DNA from: Microstegium vimineum
Taxonomy: Eukaryota; Streptophyta; Magnoliopsida; Poales; Poaceae
Assembly: GCA_022036555.1 (NCBI GenBank)
Contig: CM039128.1
Coordinates: 5,511,926 to 5,575,925 of the forward strand
DNA length: 64,000 nucleotides
Direction: 5' to 3'
A program made the translations under genes and the position numbers. This document shows positions 25,348 through 37,538 of this stretch, one piece after another. A model generated the notes under the pieces. The model saw only the letters and a program-made list of their open reading frames with translations, was not told the origin of the DNA and ran no database searches. The stretch's first letter is position 1; every line of letters starts with the position of its first letter.

Positions 25348-26562
25348 TGAGTTTTGGTGACATGACAACATATTTAGGAAATTAATGAGACTTTGTGAGC
25401 ATGACAAGCAGGTTAAATTTAAGGAGGATGATAAACAGGTTAGGCGGACTCCTCCAATTACAAAAGTGCGTGGCAACAAGCTCAAAGGAGTTTAATTCTT
25501 TTATACTTTGAATTTGAGTTAGGTATGCCGTACTATAAAGAGGGATTCAACACGCATGCCAACAAGTGAACCAAATGCATATCTACTTATACATCACACC
25601 TCCACATACATAGTGGGCAAATCAGCCAACTAAATTGAAGATCATTCCTTACTGTTCTGCCCAGGCTGGCAGTGCCGGGCTACAGGCCGGCACTGCCGCG
25701 ACTTGTTCTGCCCGTTGGCAGTGAGGAGGTATTTCTTACCCCCTCACTCACCCCCAACAGTTAGTTCTGCCATTCCCATTCTCACATTTCACAAGAACAG
25801 AAAGAGAAGCTCCTATCTTGCTCTCTCTTCTCCCTTGGTGCTCAAACACTCTCCTCCATTGATCTCCAATCATTCTTTGAGAGATTGAGCCTCCAAGCTT
25901 TGAGAAGAAGCTTCTCCCTCGGATCTTCACTCCTACAAGCATTTGATTTGCGTGGTGGTTGGCAGTTTGAGTTCTTTACTCTTGGAGCTTTGCTCCTAGC
26001 CGGTTAGAGGTTGCCCTTGAGCTTGCCTCCTTCGTGTGGCAGCCTAGGGAAGTTTGTATCACCCATCTATTTGCTAATACACTTCTATCATCTCAAGGGG
26101 TCATTCCCTTGACTTGAGACCGAGGAAAGAGCTAGCCTTTGTGGTGAGCTTGAGCCTTGTGTGGCGCACCTCAACAACGTGGACGTAGGCAAGCCTTGGT
26201 GGCGAGCTGAACCACGGGTCAAATCTTGTGTCACCGTGTGCTTGTTACTTTACTTTCATATATCTTGTGTGCAAGGTGATTTCTAGGGTTTAGACCCGAT
26301 CTACTCAGTGGGTGCGTTGCTACCATCTTCAGGTGATACTAGAGGTTCTCTACATCTCTAGGAAGGTTTCTATTCAAGCACAATTTCCATATTCAGTTTA
26401 TATTTTGAATTGTGCATTGATCTGTTCTGGTGACCAACACTGCTGCCCTTAGCCCAACAGTGCCGGCCACCCCGGCAGTGCCGGCCTCACTGCTAACAGA
26501 AAGTTGCAGTTTGTTTTAAACAGGCCTATTCACCCCCACTCTAGGCTAATCAGGTCCTTACA
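25348..26562 (+). repeat. 5' LTR of element D
   Basis: Starts TGAGTTTTGGTGACATGACA and ends ...GTCCTTACA just before the primer site. A TATAAA box at 25534-25539 sits in the same GCCGTACTATAAAG-type context as the LTR of element A. Copies of a CCGGCAGTGCCGG-type word lie at 25665-25699 and 26458-26487. The left edge is placed by TG and by loss of F homology; no second LTR exists to confirm it. Confidence 0.7.
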
Positions 26563-26564
26563 AG

Positions 26565-26580
26565 TGGTATCGGAGCAAGG
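26565..26580 (+). promoter_or_regulatory. Primer binding site of element D (tRNA-Met type)
   Basis: TGGTATCGGAGCAAGG begins 2 nt after the LTR end. It matches the usual TGGTATCAGAGC initiator-tRNA-Met site except for one base (A to G). Confidence 0.8.
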
Positions 26581-26612
26581 TTACCTCAAGAAGCACTTAA
26601 CCGTGTGAGGTA

Positions 26613-29497
26613 ATGGCCGAAGAGGGTAAAGTTGCGGTGGTTGACCCCAAAGCTATGGAGGTGTACTCCACGGACAACAGCGAGAGTGGAAACTCGGAGA
26701 ACTACTTGACCTCTGCTGCCATGTCCGAGAGAGAGAAGGCAAGAAGAATAGAAGCAAGAAGATTGGGAAAAGAAGGAAAAAGATTACAAAAGGAAGAAAA
26801 AGCTCTCAATGAAGCAAGAAGCTTGAAGCTTGAAGCTTGCCGAGAAGCTCCATAGAAGAGAAGTTAGAGCTCTCAAGAAAGAGCTAAAGGCAAAGGAGGA
26901 GGAGCTCAAGAAAAGCAAAGAGCAAACCTCTCAAGTGGAGGTTGAGTCTAGTAGCTCCGACGGTGATGATGATGCATCATACCGTTCCTCCAAGATAGAG
27001 AAGAAGGATGAGAAGAAGAAGAAGAAGAAGGAGGAGGATGGCAGCAAGAAATACTCCGCCATATCCTTTGATTATTCATCAATTTCTAAGAATGAGCATA
27101 AACCTCTATTCCATGTTCCCGTAGGAAAATTGCCTCACTTTGATGGGACTAACTTTGCCAAGTGGAAACACTTGATGAAAGCTTATCTTGTAGGTCTTCA
27201 CCCCGGTGCTTGGGAGATTGTCCATAGAGGATGTGATCCTCCAATGGATCCTACAAGCCCCACCACCACCGAGCTCCGTTGCATACAACTTAATGCACAA
27301 GCAACTAGTGTGTTGCTAAGTGCATTGGATGGTGATGAGTACAACAAGGTCATGGGCTTGGAGGTTGCCAAGGAAATTTGGGACACTTTGCATCTTGCAC
27401 ATGAGGGTGTGAGCAAAGTAAGGCAATCCAAGATTGACTTATTCATGGCCATGCTCAACCGGTTTGTGATCAATGAAGGTGAAGGGCCACAAGAAATGTT
27501 TGATAGGTTGATGAAAATTGTTGGCAAGATAAGAGAACTTGATGGTGAAGAAGTCAATGACCACAAGGTTGTCAAGATCATGCTTGAAGCCTGTTCTCCA
27601 AGAAATGAAACCATGGTAACATTAATTAGAGACAAGAAGAGGTTTGAGTACTTCACACCAAGTGATGTGCTTGGAAGGATCATCACTTTTGATCTACAAA
27701 GAGAAGAAGCACAAGAAAGGAAGAAGCTTGGAGAGATGCAAGCAAGGTTGGAGGGCATGAAGATCAAAGATGTGGCTCTCATGGCAAACAAGAGCACAAA
27801 GAAATCAGCCCCTAGCTATTCCAAAAATAGAAAGCAAGCAACCTCAAGCAAAGCTCAAGCAACCAAAGCCATCAAGAATCAACCCGAAGCTTCAACATCA
27901 AGTGATGGTGGAAGTGAAGATGAGCAAGAAGAGAACATTGATGACATGACCCTATTCATGAGAAGATTCAACAAGGGCATAAAGAGCAATGGGTACAAGC
28001 TCATGAAGAGGAAGTTCCCAATCAAGAAATCTAGAACTTGCTTTAGGTGTGGTAGCACCGAACACTTCATTGCCGATTGCCCAAACAAGAAGGAAGACAA
28101 CAAATTTGGCAAAGGCAAGAGAGAAGACAAATGTGACTACAAGAAAGAGAAAAGATTTGGAGGTGAAGCTCACATTGGACATGGTTGGGATGAATCAACC
28201 GATAGCTCAAGTGAAGATGAGGAGATGGCCACAATTGCTATTCAAAAGCCATTCACTTCACCAAGGCTCTTCAACAACATGTCCGATGATGATGAAGGCT
28301 TCCCTCACACTTGTCTCATAGCAAAGGGCGAGAAGGTAAAATCAAAACCCAAAGCCAAAGCTCCTCCTCTCAAAGACATCTCTAGTAGTGATTCTAGTGA
28401 TTGCTCTAGTGATGATGAATCTAGTGATGAAGAGATAAATGAAATAACTAGTAAAATGGATCCTAAGACCAAACTCTTCATTGCTAATATATTGGATGAA
28501 TTAGAGGCAACCAAAGCTGAGCTAACATCTATAGAAAAGACTCTTATCAAACAAGAGGATCTTTATATTGCTAGTGAGGAAGCCCTTGCATTAGAAAGAA
28601 GTGAGGTGAGCTCTTTGACTAAGGCTTTGGCCAAAGAACAAGAAGCTCATGCTCTCACTAAGAAGGAGTGTGGTGATCTCAAGCAAAAGCATTGTGGCTT
28701 AGTTGAAAAGCATCAAGAGCTTGAGGCACAATACTCTCTTCTTTGGGAGGGCAACTCACATCTCTCTAAAGCAATTGATGCCTCTTCTCCATCCACTAGT
28801 CAAGGTTGTGGAAAATGCTATAATGTTGATATGAATGCCTCTATTCCACTAACCTTGCCAACATGGAGGCCATGAAGAAAGAAATAGCAAGGATCAACAA
28901 TGTCATTTCAGTTTCAAAGAAGAATGACAAAGACAAAGTTGAGCCCAAGAAGATTCAATACAAGGATGGAAGGCATCCATCAATCAAAGATGGGATTGGA
29001 CACACTCAAGGAGGTAAACCAATGGTAGAAAAATGATCAGAGGCATTGAGTGTGTCAAATTTGAGAAGAAGGGAAGTATTGGCACAGACAAGCCTGCACA
29101 GTCAGCTGCTCTGCTGGACCAGAGGCCGGCAGTGCCGGACCTCAGGCCGACAGTGCCGCGCCCCACTAAAGGGAAGGCTACCAAATCTTCACCCGATCAA
29201 GCTCAGCCCCAAGTCTATGCCAAGAGGAAGCCCCAGCAAAAGCAGGTTTCTCAGAAACCCAAGGACTCAATCTGGATGGCCAAAAACAAGTTTGCCTATC
29301 AACCCAAGACAAGGTCACCTCAAGGGAGTTTGTCCTCATGCTATATGTTGAAATACAATGACCGTGGTAAAGTCATTGCTGAATTTTTGGGTGATGAGAA
29401 ACATGATAAAAGAAGTATGAACATTTGGGTTCCTAAGATTGTGGTGACTAACATGCAAGGCCCCAGGATTGATTGGGGACCTAAATCTAGGAACTAA
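26613..29497 (+). pseudogene. Gag of element D (frameshifted)
   Basis: Structural capsid protein of a SIRE-like element. A basic, coiled-coil N-terminus is followed by a capsid-type domain with HFDGTNFAKWKHLMKAYL (about 27137-27190) and one CCHC zinc knuckle (28039-28080). Acidic Ser-rich linkers, a long coiled coil and a conserved C-terminal tail follow. The frame breaks three times. A GAAGCTT-type 7-bp unit present three times (about 26818-26838) shifts it. A second shift lies near 28840-28855. One base is missing in a CCAAATGG-like context at about 29022. The frame after the last shift runs to a stop at 29497, just before protease. Confidence 0.8.
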
Positions 29498-29510
29498 ACT
29501 TGTTTTGTAG

Positions 29511-31326
29511 GCATACTCCTCCGGTGGATCAAGTTGGGTGCTTGATAGTGGATGTACAAATCATATGACCGGAGAGAAGAGTATGTTCTCATCATATTCC
29601 CCAACTTCAAATGCAAGTGAGAATATCATCTTTGGTGACAACTCCAAAGGGGAAGTGATTGGACTTGGTAAAGTTTCTATTACTCTTGATCATTCCATCT
29701 CAAATGTATTACATGTGAATTCGTTGAGTTACAACTTGTTGTCCGTTTCTCAATTGTGTGAGATGGGCTTCAATTGTCTCTTTACGGATAAGGGTGTGGA
29801 AGTCTTTAAGAGGGAGGATTCCTCTATTGTATTTATGGGTCGTTTGAAGGGCAAGGTCTACCTAGTTGATTTCAACAAAAGTAAAACTAAGCTTGAGACT
29901 TGTTTAGTGGAAAAATCTAGCATGGGTTGGCTATGGCATCGCCGACTAGCCCATGTTAGGATGAGGAACTTGGCCAAACTCCTAAAAGATGAACACATTC
30001 TTGGACTAACCAATGTTCATTTTGAGAAGGATAGAATTTGCAGCGCTTGCCAAGCCGGAAAGCAAGTAGGTGCACCTCACCCACCAAAGAGCATTGTCTC
30101 CACCAAGCAACCATTGGAGCTAATTCACATGGATCTCTTTGGACTGGTGGCCTACATAAGCATTGGGGGTAACAAACATGGTTTAGTTATTATTGATGAC
30201 TTTACTCAATTCACTTGGGTGTTTTCATGTATGATAAGGCACAAGTGCAAGAAAAGGTGAAAACCTTCATTAGAAGAGCACAAAGAGAATTCGGTTTCCA
30301 AATCAAGAAAGTTCGTAGTGACAATGGAACCAAATTCAAGAACACTCAAGTGGAGGAGTTTCTTGACGATGAGGGCATCAAGCATGAGTTTTCAGTTCCA
30401 TACACCCCTCAACAAAATGGTGTAGTAGAGAGGAAGAACCAGACACTCATTGACATGGCAAGGACGATGCTAGATGAGTACAAGACTTCGGATATCTTTT
30501 GGGCGGAAGCCGTCAACACCGCTTGCCATGCCATCAACCGACTCTATCTACACAAGATCTTGAAGAAGACTTCATATGAATTCCTAACCGGTAGCAAACC
30601 AAAGGTGTCTTACTTTAGTGTTTTTGGGTGCAAGTGTTTCATACTTAACAAGAAACCCAAAACCTCTAAGTTTGCACCTAAAGTTGATGAAGGCTTTCTT
30701 CTTGGTTATGGATCAAATGAGCATGCCTATCGTGTATTCAACAAGACCTTAGGGAAAATTGAAATCGCGATAGATGTGACATTTGATGAATCTAATGGCT
30801 CTCAAGTAGAGCAAATTGATCAAGTGATTGTAGGTAATGAGGAACCACCACATGAAGCAATCAAGAATATGGCCATTGGTGACATTAGGCCACAAGAAGT
30901 ACAGGCCACAGATGTGGAACCTCAAGATGGTGAAGCTACTGCCCCAAGATTGGAAGAAAATGGGCCAGCAGTGCTCCCTGGTCAGGGCTCTGCCCCTGTG
31001 GCCGGCACTGCCTGGCCAGAGGCCGGCACTGCCGGACCCAGTAGGCAGGCAGCAGCTAGCCCATCTCCTGCTACTCCAAGGAACCTACAACCTATCTTTG
31101 AAGAGTACGAGTATGATGACCGAGCTGATCAACAAGAAGCCACAAATCATCCAAGATTGAGGCAAACAATTCAAAAGGATCATCCCGTTGATAAAATACT
31201 TGGGAGTCTCCGAAGGGGGGTAACTACTCGTTCACATTTGGCAAATTTTTGTCAATTTTACTCTTTTGTCTCCTCTTTGGAACCTCTCAAGGTTGAGAAA
31301 GCTCTAGATGATGCTGATTGGGTGAT
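29511..31326 (+). pseudogene. Pol of element D, part 1: protease and integrase
   Basis: The protease motif VLDSGCTNHMTG lies at 29538-29575. The integrase zinc region shows HRRLAHV ... CSACQAGKQ (about 29940-30065). The core has HMDLFG (first Asp), RSDNGTKF (second Asp) and GVVERKN (Glu). One base is missing in a T run near 30222, in the block before RSDNG, and breaks the frame. The domain ends in a Pro/Gly/Ala linker that carries three copies of the D-specific GC word. Element E interrupts the linker after the start of RT homology (ADWV). Confidence 0.85.
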
Positions 31327-31825
31327 TGTTGGGGATATAACTTCGACATATCCCCAGGGACCCTCTTGGGCCTGCCGACCAGGAGACGACCCATCCTACG
31401 AGGCCTTGCGGCACGCGACGAGCCTGTCGTGCTCGCTAAGGACTCCTAAGAAGACTTGCTCGCCAAGGAAGATCCTAGTAGATAGACTCGGATCCCTTGC
31501 CTTAGTGAACCGATCGTAATCGGTTAGGATATGAAAATTGTAACCCTGCTCCCCAGCTATATAAGGCGAGCAGGGACCCCCCTCAAAAACCCCCAGATAA
31601 CCTCTCTCAGATCATCTACAAATCTTGTAACCTGATATACAAGATCAATCTAGCCACCAGAACACAGGACATAGGGTATTACGGCGGTTTGCCGGCCCGA
31701 ACCTGTATAAACCGTCGTGTCTACGCTCTCTGTGTTACGCTTGATCGTCGTCGCCACACCTCCGCCTAACAATCTACTACCGTGGGGTACCCCCTAGGTA
31801 GACTGCGACGCATATTTCGTCGACA
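31327..31825 (+). repeat. 5' LTR of element E
   Basis: 499 bp, TG...CA, with TATA box TATATAAG at 31558-31565. Confidence 0.93.
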
Positions 31826-31827
31826 GT

Positions 31828-31846
31828 TGGCGCGCCAGGTAGGGGG
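31828..31846 (+). promoter_or_regulatory. Primer binding site region of element E
   Basis: TGGCGCGCCAGGTAGGGGG lies 2 nt after the LTR. It is not the tRNA-Met site used by the copia elements here; this form is seen in Tat-lineage gypsy elements of grasses (recalled). Confidence 0.7.
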
Positions 31847-31862
31847 TGTGTGCATCGACTCC

Positions 31863-33800
31863 ATGGCTCATCAAGCGGTCACCTTCCCCGGATCCATGGT
31901 TATCCCCGTAGGCGGCGCCACCCTCCAGATTGGATCTATGATCTGGACCATCCATGGCACCGTCTCCGTCACCGAAACGTTGGAATCAACACAGCTTCTC
32001 GCGCCGAACTCTCCTCCAATCGAAGATCCGGTCGCTGAGGCGGTTCAAAATACCCCTGACCGTACTACCCGTGATGACTGTGCGAGCGCCGTCGACCAGG
32101 TTGATGAAGACCTCGCCGAATGCATCATCCTCATCAGCATCGCCGCCGCCGACTTCGTTCACACGCATTGGCCTCACGAAAGACCAAATCCGAAGCACCA
32201 CTGCAGCACTCGGCGCCCGACCTCGTCGGCCACAGCACCGGGCAAAAGCGCCGATGTGGTAACGGGTACAAAGAGATCCTCGACGGTCCCTGCCCTCTTC
32301 ACGGATAGGGAAAACACACCATGCGGGATTGCATCGCCCTTAAGGAGGCTTTCCAGAGCAAGGCAGACTCAAAGCGATCTAACAGTACTCCAGCAAAGGG
32401 AGATCTAACGGAGACTCCGACTACCGGCTTCATGAAGGCCGCACACATCTTCCCCATATTCGGCGGGCACCCAGGTGATAATGGTAAGCGTCGCCGCTCC
32501 TTTTACAACTGCAACAACATTCATGTCCCTTCTCCAGATTGGACAAAGCAGCGGATCGACTTTTCGAGGAACGACCACCAAGTAAGTCACCACTACCCTG
32601 GTCGCTTCCCCCTGGTCGTCGGCGCGGCTATCTCAACCGGTCTCTTCAAGAAGATACTTGTCGACGGCGGCAGCTCCGTCAACGTCATATTTCCAAACAC
32701 CCTCCAGCGGTTTGAGTATTGTGAAAGCAATGTCCGACCTATGAACTTCTCCCTTCACGACATCATCCCTGGTGAAAAGTCGTCACCGTTCGGACAAATC
32801 ACTCTCCCGGTGCGATTTGATTCCGACAGACTAACCCGCGAGGAGCCTGTCGACTTTGTGGTCGCCGACATTGATACTCCATATGACGCCATCCTCGGAC
32901 GGCCTGCACTCTCAAAGCTCATGACGATACCACATTATACGTATTTACTGCTCAAGATGCCGACACCGCAGGGCGTCATCAGCGTCCGCTCCGATCTACA
33001 AACTGCCTACAAGTGTGAACAAGAGGCGATCGAAAACGCGACCAGTCGCGGACATCTACATGGCACCCAGATCTGTCTGTCCGATGCGGCCAAGCCTCAC
33101 GCAGGGGATTTCGACATCCCAGAACCTCCAACTACATGCGCCTCAAAAAAGTCCAGGGAAAAAAAGACTGTGGCCCTGGTCGACGACGACCCAGAGAAGA
33201 CCGCTGTGATCGGCGCCGGCCTCGCCCGCGAACAAGAAAGCGCGTTCGTGAGCTTCCTGCGATGCAATATCAACATCTTCGCCTGGAAACCGGCCGATAT
33301 GCCATGTGTCCCCCGGGACCGCGCCGAGCACTCGTTGAACGTGGTTTAAGGAGCCAAACCGACTCGACAAAAGCTTAGAAGGTTCGCACCGGATCACAAG
33401 GAAGCCATAAAAGCCGAAATAACCCGGCTCCTAGCCACGAGATTTATTAGAGAAGTAAATCATCCAGACTGGCTGGCCAATCCAGTCCTTGTACGAAAAA
33501 AGAATAATGAATGGAGAATGTGTGTTGATTATACGAGTCTCAACAAGCATTGCCCCCCGACCCCTTTCCTCTGCCGCGAATCGATGAAGTTGTCGACTCT
33601 ACTATGGGATGCGAACTCCTCTCCTTTCTTGACTGTTATTCCGGTTACCACCAAATAGCCTTGAAGGTCGAAGATCAGATCAAAACATCGTTTATAACAG
33701 ATCATTCACCGCTGGAGACCTCGTACTCAAGAGGAAACTCAAGACCAAAGGCATGCACAAACTCTCGTCACATTGGGAAGGCCCCTACATTGTCAAGGAG
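31863..33800 (+). pseudogene. Gag-protease-RT remnant of element E fused to the integrase end
   Basis: A short gag N-terminus starts at 31863 (MAHQAVTF). A gag end with CPLHG and HTMRDCIALKEAF follows near 32300-32350. The open frame 32321-33349 carries the protease core (VDGGSSVNVIF, about 32660; DTPYDAILGRPALS, about 32873). RT begins near 33390 (NPVLVRKKNNEWRMCVDY at about 33480-33535) and stops near 33700. It is then joined directly to a segment with DLVLKRKLKTKGMHKLSSHW, GPYIVKEV and SWSIEHLRRFY, the C-terminal end of Ty3/gypsy integrase. The rest of RT, RNase H and the integrase core is deleted. Confidence 0.85.
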
Positions 33801-33904
33801 GTAACCTGACCAGGGTCTTACCGACTCGCCAACTAGGAAGGCATCGACGTACCTAACTCATGGAGCATAGAACACCTCAGACGTTTCTACGCTTGAATAC
33901 TTGT

Positions 33905-34661
33905 ATAATTACTCCCACCGATATCAATAAAGTTCGACGATCCCGCCCATACACGTTCTCCCTTTTTGTCATCTATTTCGCGACCACAGTGCCCAACGAC
34001 CACTACAAAACGCATATGGCAATCGATGACTCTCCCAAAACACTCCCACAGTGTTCGACAACCTCTCTAAACGCATCGTGGCGTTCTCTAAATAGCCTGG
34101 CCATAACCAGAAAACCCCCGAAGCTGGTCTGCCAACGGGTCATAGCGAATAGAAGTAGCTACCCTACTTGTTACGACCACGACGATAGAACTCCCAAATG
34201 ATATTTCCCCATAAACCGGGTGGTATCATTTGGGTCGGAAGCCATGAGGTTATGCGCCCAGAATCTGTATACTACCACGGAACAGTCGACGACTCTACAA
34301 GCAGCATGGCTTTGCGCTCAACGTCTGTAGGAACAGTCTCCATAGGCCCTGGTCACGCCACGATAGAGCCTCTCGGAAAAGGGCCCTGACTCTGGTATCA
34401 TTCAAAGCGTGCATGAGCTGTTCGCCCTCTGCGCCGCGGATTGCCAGCAGCGTGCCTCCTTGGGAGTCCTTATGTATCCTACGCGTGAAGTGGCGATAGA
34501 CCTACGACCTGGACCATTTGAGACCCAGGGCAGAACACTTGATTCACTACGGCTCACGACTCAGTAGGCATGAAGGGACATACAAGTGAAATAAAAGCTC
34601 ACTGCCCGGATAAAGAAAAGCTTTGACACATTTCACTTACCAAATAACATGCTCGGGGACT
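33905..34661 (+). other. Non-coding 3' region of element E
   Basis: About 750 bp between the integrase end and the 3' LTR, without a recognisable ORF. A G-rich purine tract (GCTCGGGGACT) precedes the LTR. Confidence 0.6.
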
Positions 34662-35160
34662 TGTTGGGGATATAACCTCGGTATATCCCCAGGGACCTTC
34701 TTGGGCCTGCCGACCAGGAGACGACCCAGCCTACGAGGCCTTGCAGCACGCGACCAACCCGTCGTGCTCGCTAAGGACTCCTAAGAAGACTTGCTCGCCA
34801 AGGAAGATCCTAGTAGATAGACACGGATCCCTTGCCTTAGGGAACCGATCGTAATCGGTTAGGATATGGAAATTGTAACCCTGCTCCCCGGCTATATAAG
34901 GCGAGCAGGGACCCCCCTCAAAAACCCCCAGATAACCTCTCTTAGATCATCTACAGATCTTGTAACCTGATATACAAGATCAATCTAGCCACCAGAACAC
35001 AGGACGTAGGGTATTACGGCGGTTTGCCGGCCCGAACCTGTATAAACCGTCGTGTCTACGCTCTCTATGTTATGCTTGATCGCCGTCGCCACACCTCCGC
35101 CTAACAATCTACCACTGTGGGGTACCCCCTAGGTAGACTGCGACACATATTTCGTCGACA
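34662..35160 (+). repeat. 3' LTR of element E
   Basis: 499 bp, same ends as the 5' copy; TATA box TATATAAG at 34893-34900. Confidence 0.93.
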
Positions 35161-36651
35161 ATGATGGCTATGCAAGAAGAGCTCAATAGCTTTGAAAGGA
35201 ACAAAGTTTGGTCATTGGTGGAAAGACCCAACACCAATGTGATTGGAACCAAGTGGGTCTTCCGCAACAAGCAAGATGAGCAAGGCGTGGTGACAAGGAA
35301 CCAGACAAGATTGGTGGCTCAAGGATTCACTCAAGTGGAGGGCTTGGACTTTGAAGAGACATATGCACCGGTGGCTAGACTTGAAGCAATTCGAATGCTT
35401 CTGGCCTATGCCGCCCATCATGATTTCAAGCTTCAACAAATGGATGTGAAGAGTGCATTCCTCAATGGCCCAATCCAAGAGTTGATCTATGTTGAGCAGC
35501 CACCGGGTTTTGAAGATCCAAAGTTCCCACATCATGTCTTCAAGCTTCATAAGGCGCTCTATGGGCTTAAGCAAGTACCAAGAGCATGGTATGAATGCCT
35601 TAAGGACTTCTTGATCAAACAAGGCTTTGAAATAGGCAAAGCGGATCCTACTCTCTTCACTCATAAGCTCAATAATGATATCTTTCTATACCAAATATAT
35701 GTCGATGACATAATATTTGGTAGTACTAACCAATCATTTTGTGATGAGTTTAGTAGGATTATGACTAAGAGATTTGAGATGTCTATGATGGGTGAGCTAA
35801 AGTTCTTCCTCGGTTTTCAAATCAAGCAACTCAAGGAAGGGACTTTCTTATGCCAAACCAAGTACACCCATGATATGTTGAGAAAGTTTGACATGACCAA
35901 TGCTAAGCCAATCAAGACTCCCATGCCAACTAATGGACATCTTGATCTTGATGAAGGAGGGAAATCCGTGGACATAAAGGTATATCGTTCCATGATCGGC
36001 TCTCTCCTTTACTTATGTGCATCTAGGCCGGACATAATGCTTAGTGTGTGCATGTGTGCTAGATTTCAAGCTAACCCGAAAGAGTGTCATTTAATGGCCG
36101 TTAAGAGAATCTTGAGATATCTAGCTTTCACTCCTAACCTTGGCTTATGGTATCCTAAGGGCTCTAAGTTCGATCTACTTGGGTATTCGGATTCCGATTA
36201 CGCCGGTTGCAAGGTAGACCGAAAAAGCACTTCGGGGACGTGTCAATTCCTTGGACGGTCCCTAGTGTCTTGGAGTTCTAAAAAGCAAAACTGCGTAGCC
36301 CTTTCCACCACCGAGGCCGAGTATGTTGCAGTCGGTGCGTGTTGTGCTCAACTACTTTAGATGAGGCAAACCTTAAAAGATTTTGGATGTCAATTCACCA
36401 AGATACCTCTCTTGTGTGATAACGAGAGTGCCATCAAACTTGCAAATAACCCGGTTAGCCACTCTAGAACCAAACACATAGACATCCGTCATCATTTCTT
36501 GAGATACCACGAATTAAAAGGAGATATCGCAACTCACCATGTGAGCACCGAAAAGCAACTAGCAGATATCTTCACCAAGCCTCTCGATGAGACAAGGTTT
36601 TGTGCTTTGCGTAGTGAGCTGAATATACTTGATTCCCGTAACGTGGTTTGA
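35161..36651 (+). pseudogene. Pol of element D, part 2: RT and RNase H
   Basis: Begins at the broken DWV/MAMQEEL block and continues with IGTKWVFRNKQDEQGVV, MDVKSAFLNG, ALYGLKQVPRAWYE and the intact catalytic YVDDIIFGS (about 35699-35725). The RNase H part has GYSDSDYAGC, ALSTTEAEYVA, LCDNESAIKLANNP and HIDIRHHFLR, and ends LADIFTKPLDE...NVV. One nonsense codon, TAG at 36358-36360, replaces an expected Trp (TGG). Apart from it and the E insertion the frame is open. Confidence 0.88.
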
Positions 36652-37538
36652 ACTATAACACACATTTGTTTGTCCACCTAGCAACTTAGGCAAAACTTTG
36701 AAAAATTTCAATTATGTGCTTCAAAACCATTTTCAAAGAAACTTGAATCTGTTGGTCATTGTATGATTGTTGATTTGCTTACTGACCAGCACATGGCAAG
36801 AGGTATATGTCCACATTTGCATAAATATAGAGTATAAAGGTGACATAGTACCTCACTGCCTGCCCAGGGCAGCAGTGCTGGGCAGGCCGACAGTGCCGAC
36901 CTGTAGGTCGGCAGTGCCAGGACTTAACCGACCAGAGAGGGTTGGGCCCAAGTCCTAGCCCTCGGGTTTTATTTTATCTCCTACCCCAAACCCGAGGGGA
37001 CTCCATCCCAATCAGTTTTCTCCCCAACAGAACACCTCTCCTCTCCTCTCTCAACCCCAAGGAGACATAGGGAGCCCGGAGGTCCTCTCTTCTTCTGCGA
37101 CAGTGCTGCCCCTTTGGAGGTGCTGCCATTGGAGGAGGTGTGGAGGATCTTCCTCCCTGCGTCAAGCTCCATTCAAGCCCAACCTTCTTCATCCTCACCC
37201 CTCTCTTTCAAAGGTAATAACTTGAAACCCTAACTTAGGTCGATCTATGCAATATATGGTTTTTGAGATGGGATTTAGGTTGTTAGTAGTTGCATTATGT
37301 ATAGTGATGTACCTCCACTAGTTAGATTTGATCAAAACCTAGTTTTAATGGAGGATTGATGGAGCATGCCATGGTGCTGTCTGCACCAGGCCGGCAGTGC
37401 CGGACCCCTGGTGACAGCACCTGTGCATTTGCTCCTACAATCGTCTATTGACCTTAGATTTTGGTTCAATCTTTCCACTAGAGTTCTTGTCACTATCTAA
37501 GTGCAGCAACTTAACCTTTTCTCCTTTTAAATGCATAG
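36652..37538 (+). promoter_or_regulatory. Leader of the third ORF of element D, with probable intron 37214-37538
   Basis: After pol comes a spacer with copies of the D word (36850-36920). A CT-rich, gene-like leader follows (about 37010-37205). A donor CAAAG|GTAATAAC occurs at 37213/37214 and an acceptor AAATGCATAG ends at 37538, one base before the ATG. The putative intron is 325 nt and AT-rich with one more copy of the word (37388-37403). The same arrangement occurs in elements A and B. Confidence 0.6.

Larger units (their letters stand above)
31327..35160 (+). mobile_element. E: internally deleted Ty3/gypsy element inside D
   Basis: Two 499-bp LTRs (31327-31825 and 34662-35160) begin TGTTGGGGATATAAC and end TTTCGTCGACA. 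Flanks GTGAT (31322-31326) and ATGAT (35161-35165) fit a 5-bp duplication with one change. The primer site region reads TGGCGCGCCAGGTAGGGGG. The interior retains a gag remnant, protease, the first part of RT and the very end of integrase. By eye the LTRs differ at about 20-24 positions, so E is older than element A. Confidence 0.92.

Noticed and set aside
27198..27797. 199-aa minus-strand frame opposite D gag
   Set aside because: Mirror of a Lys/Glu-rich coding strand; the sense frame carries the capsid domain.
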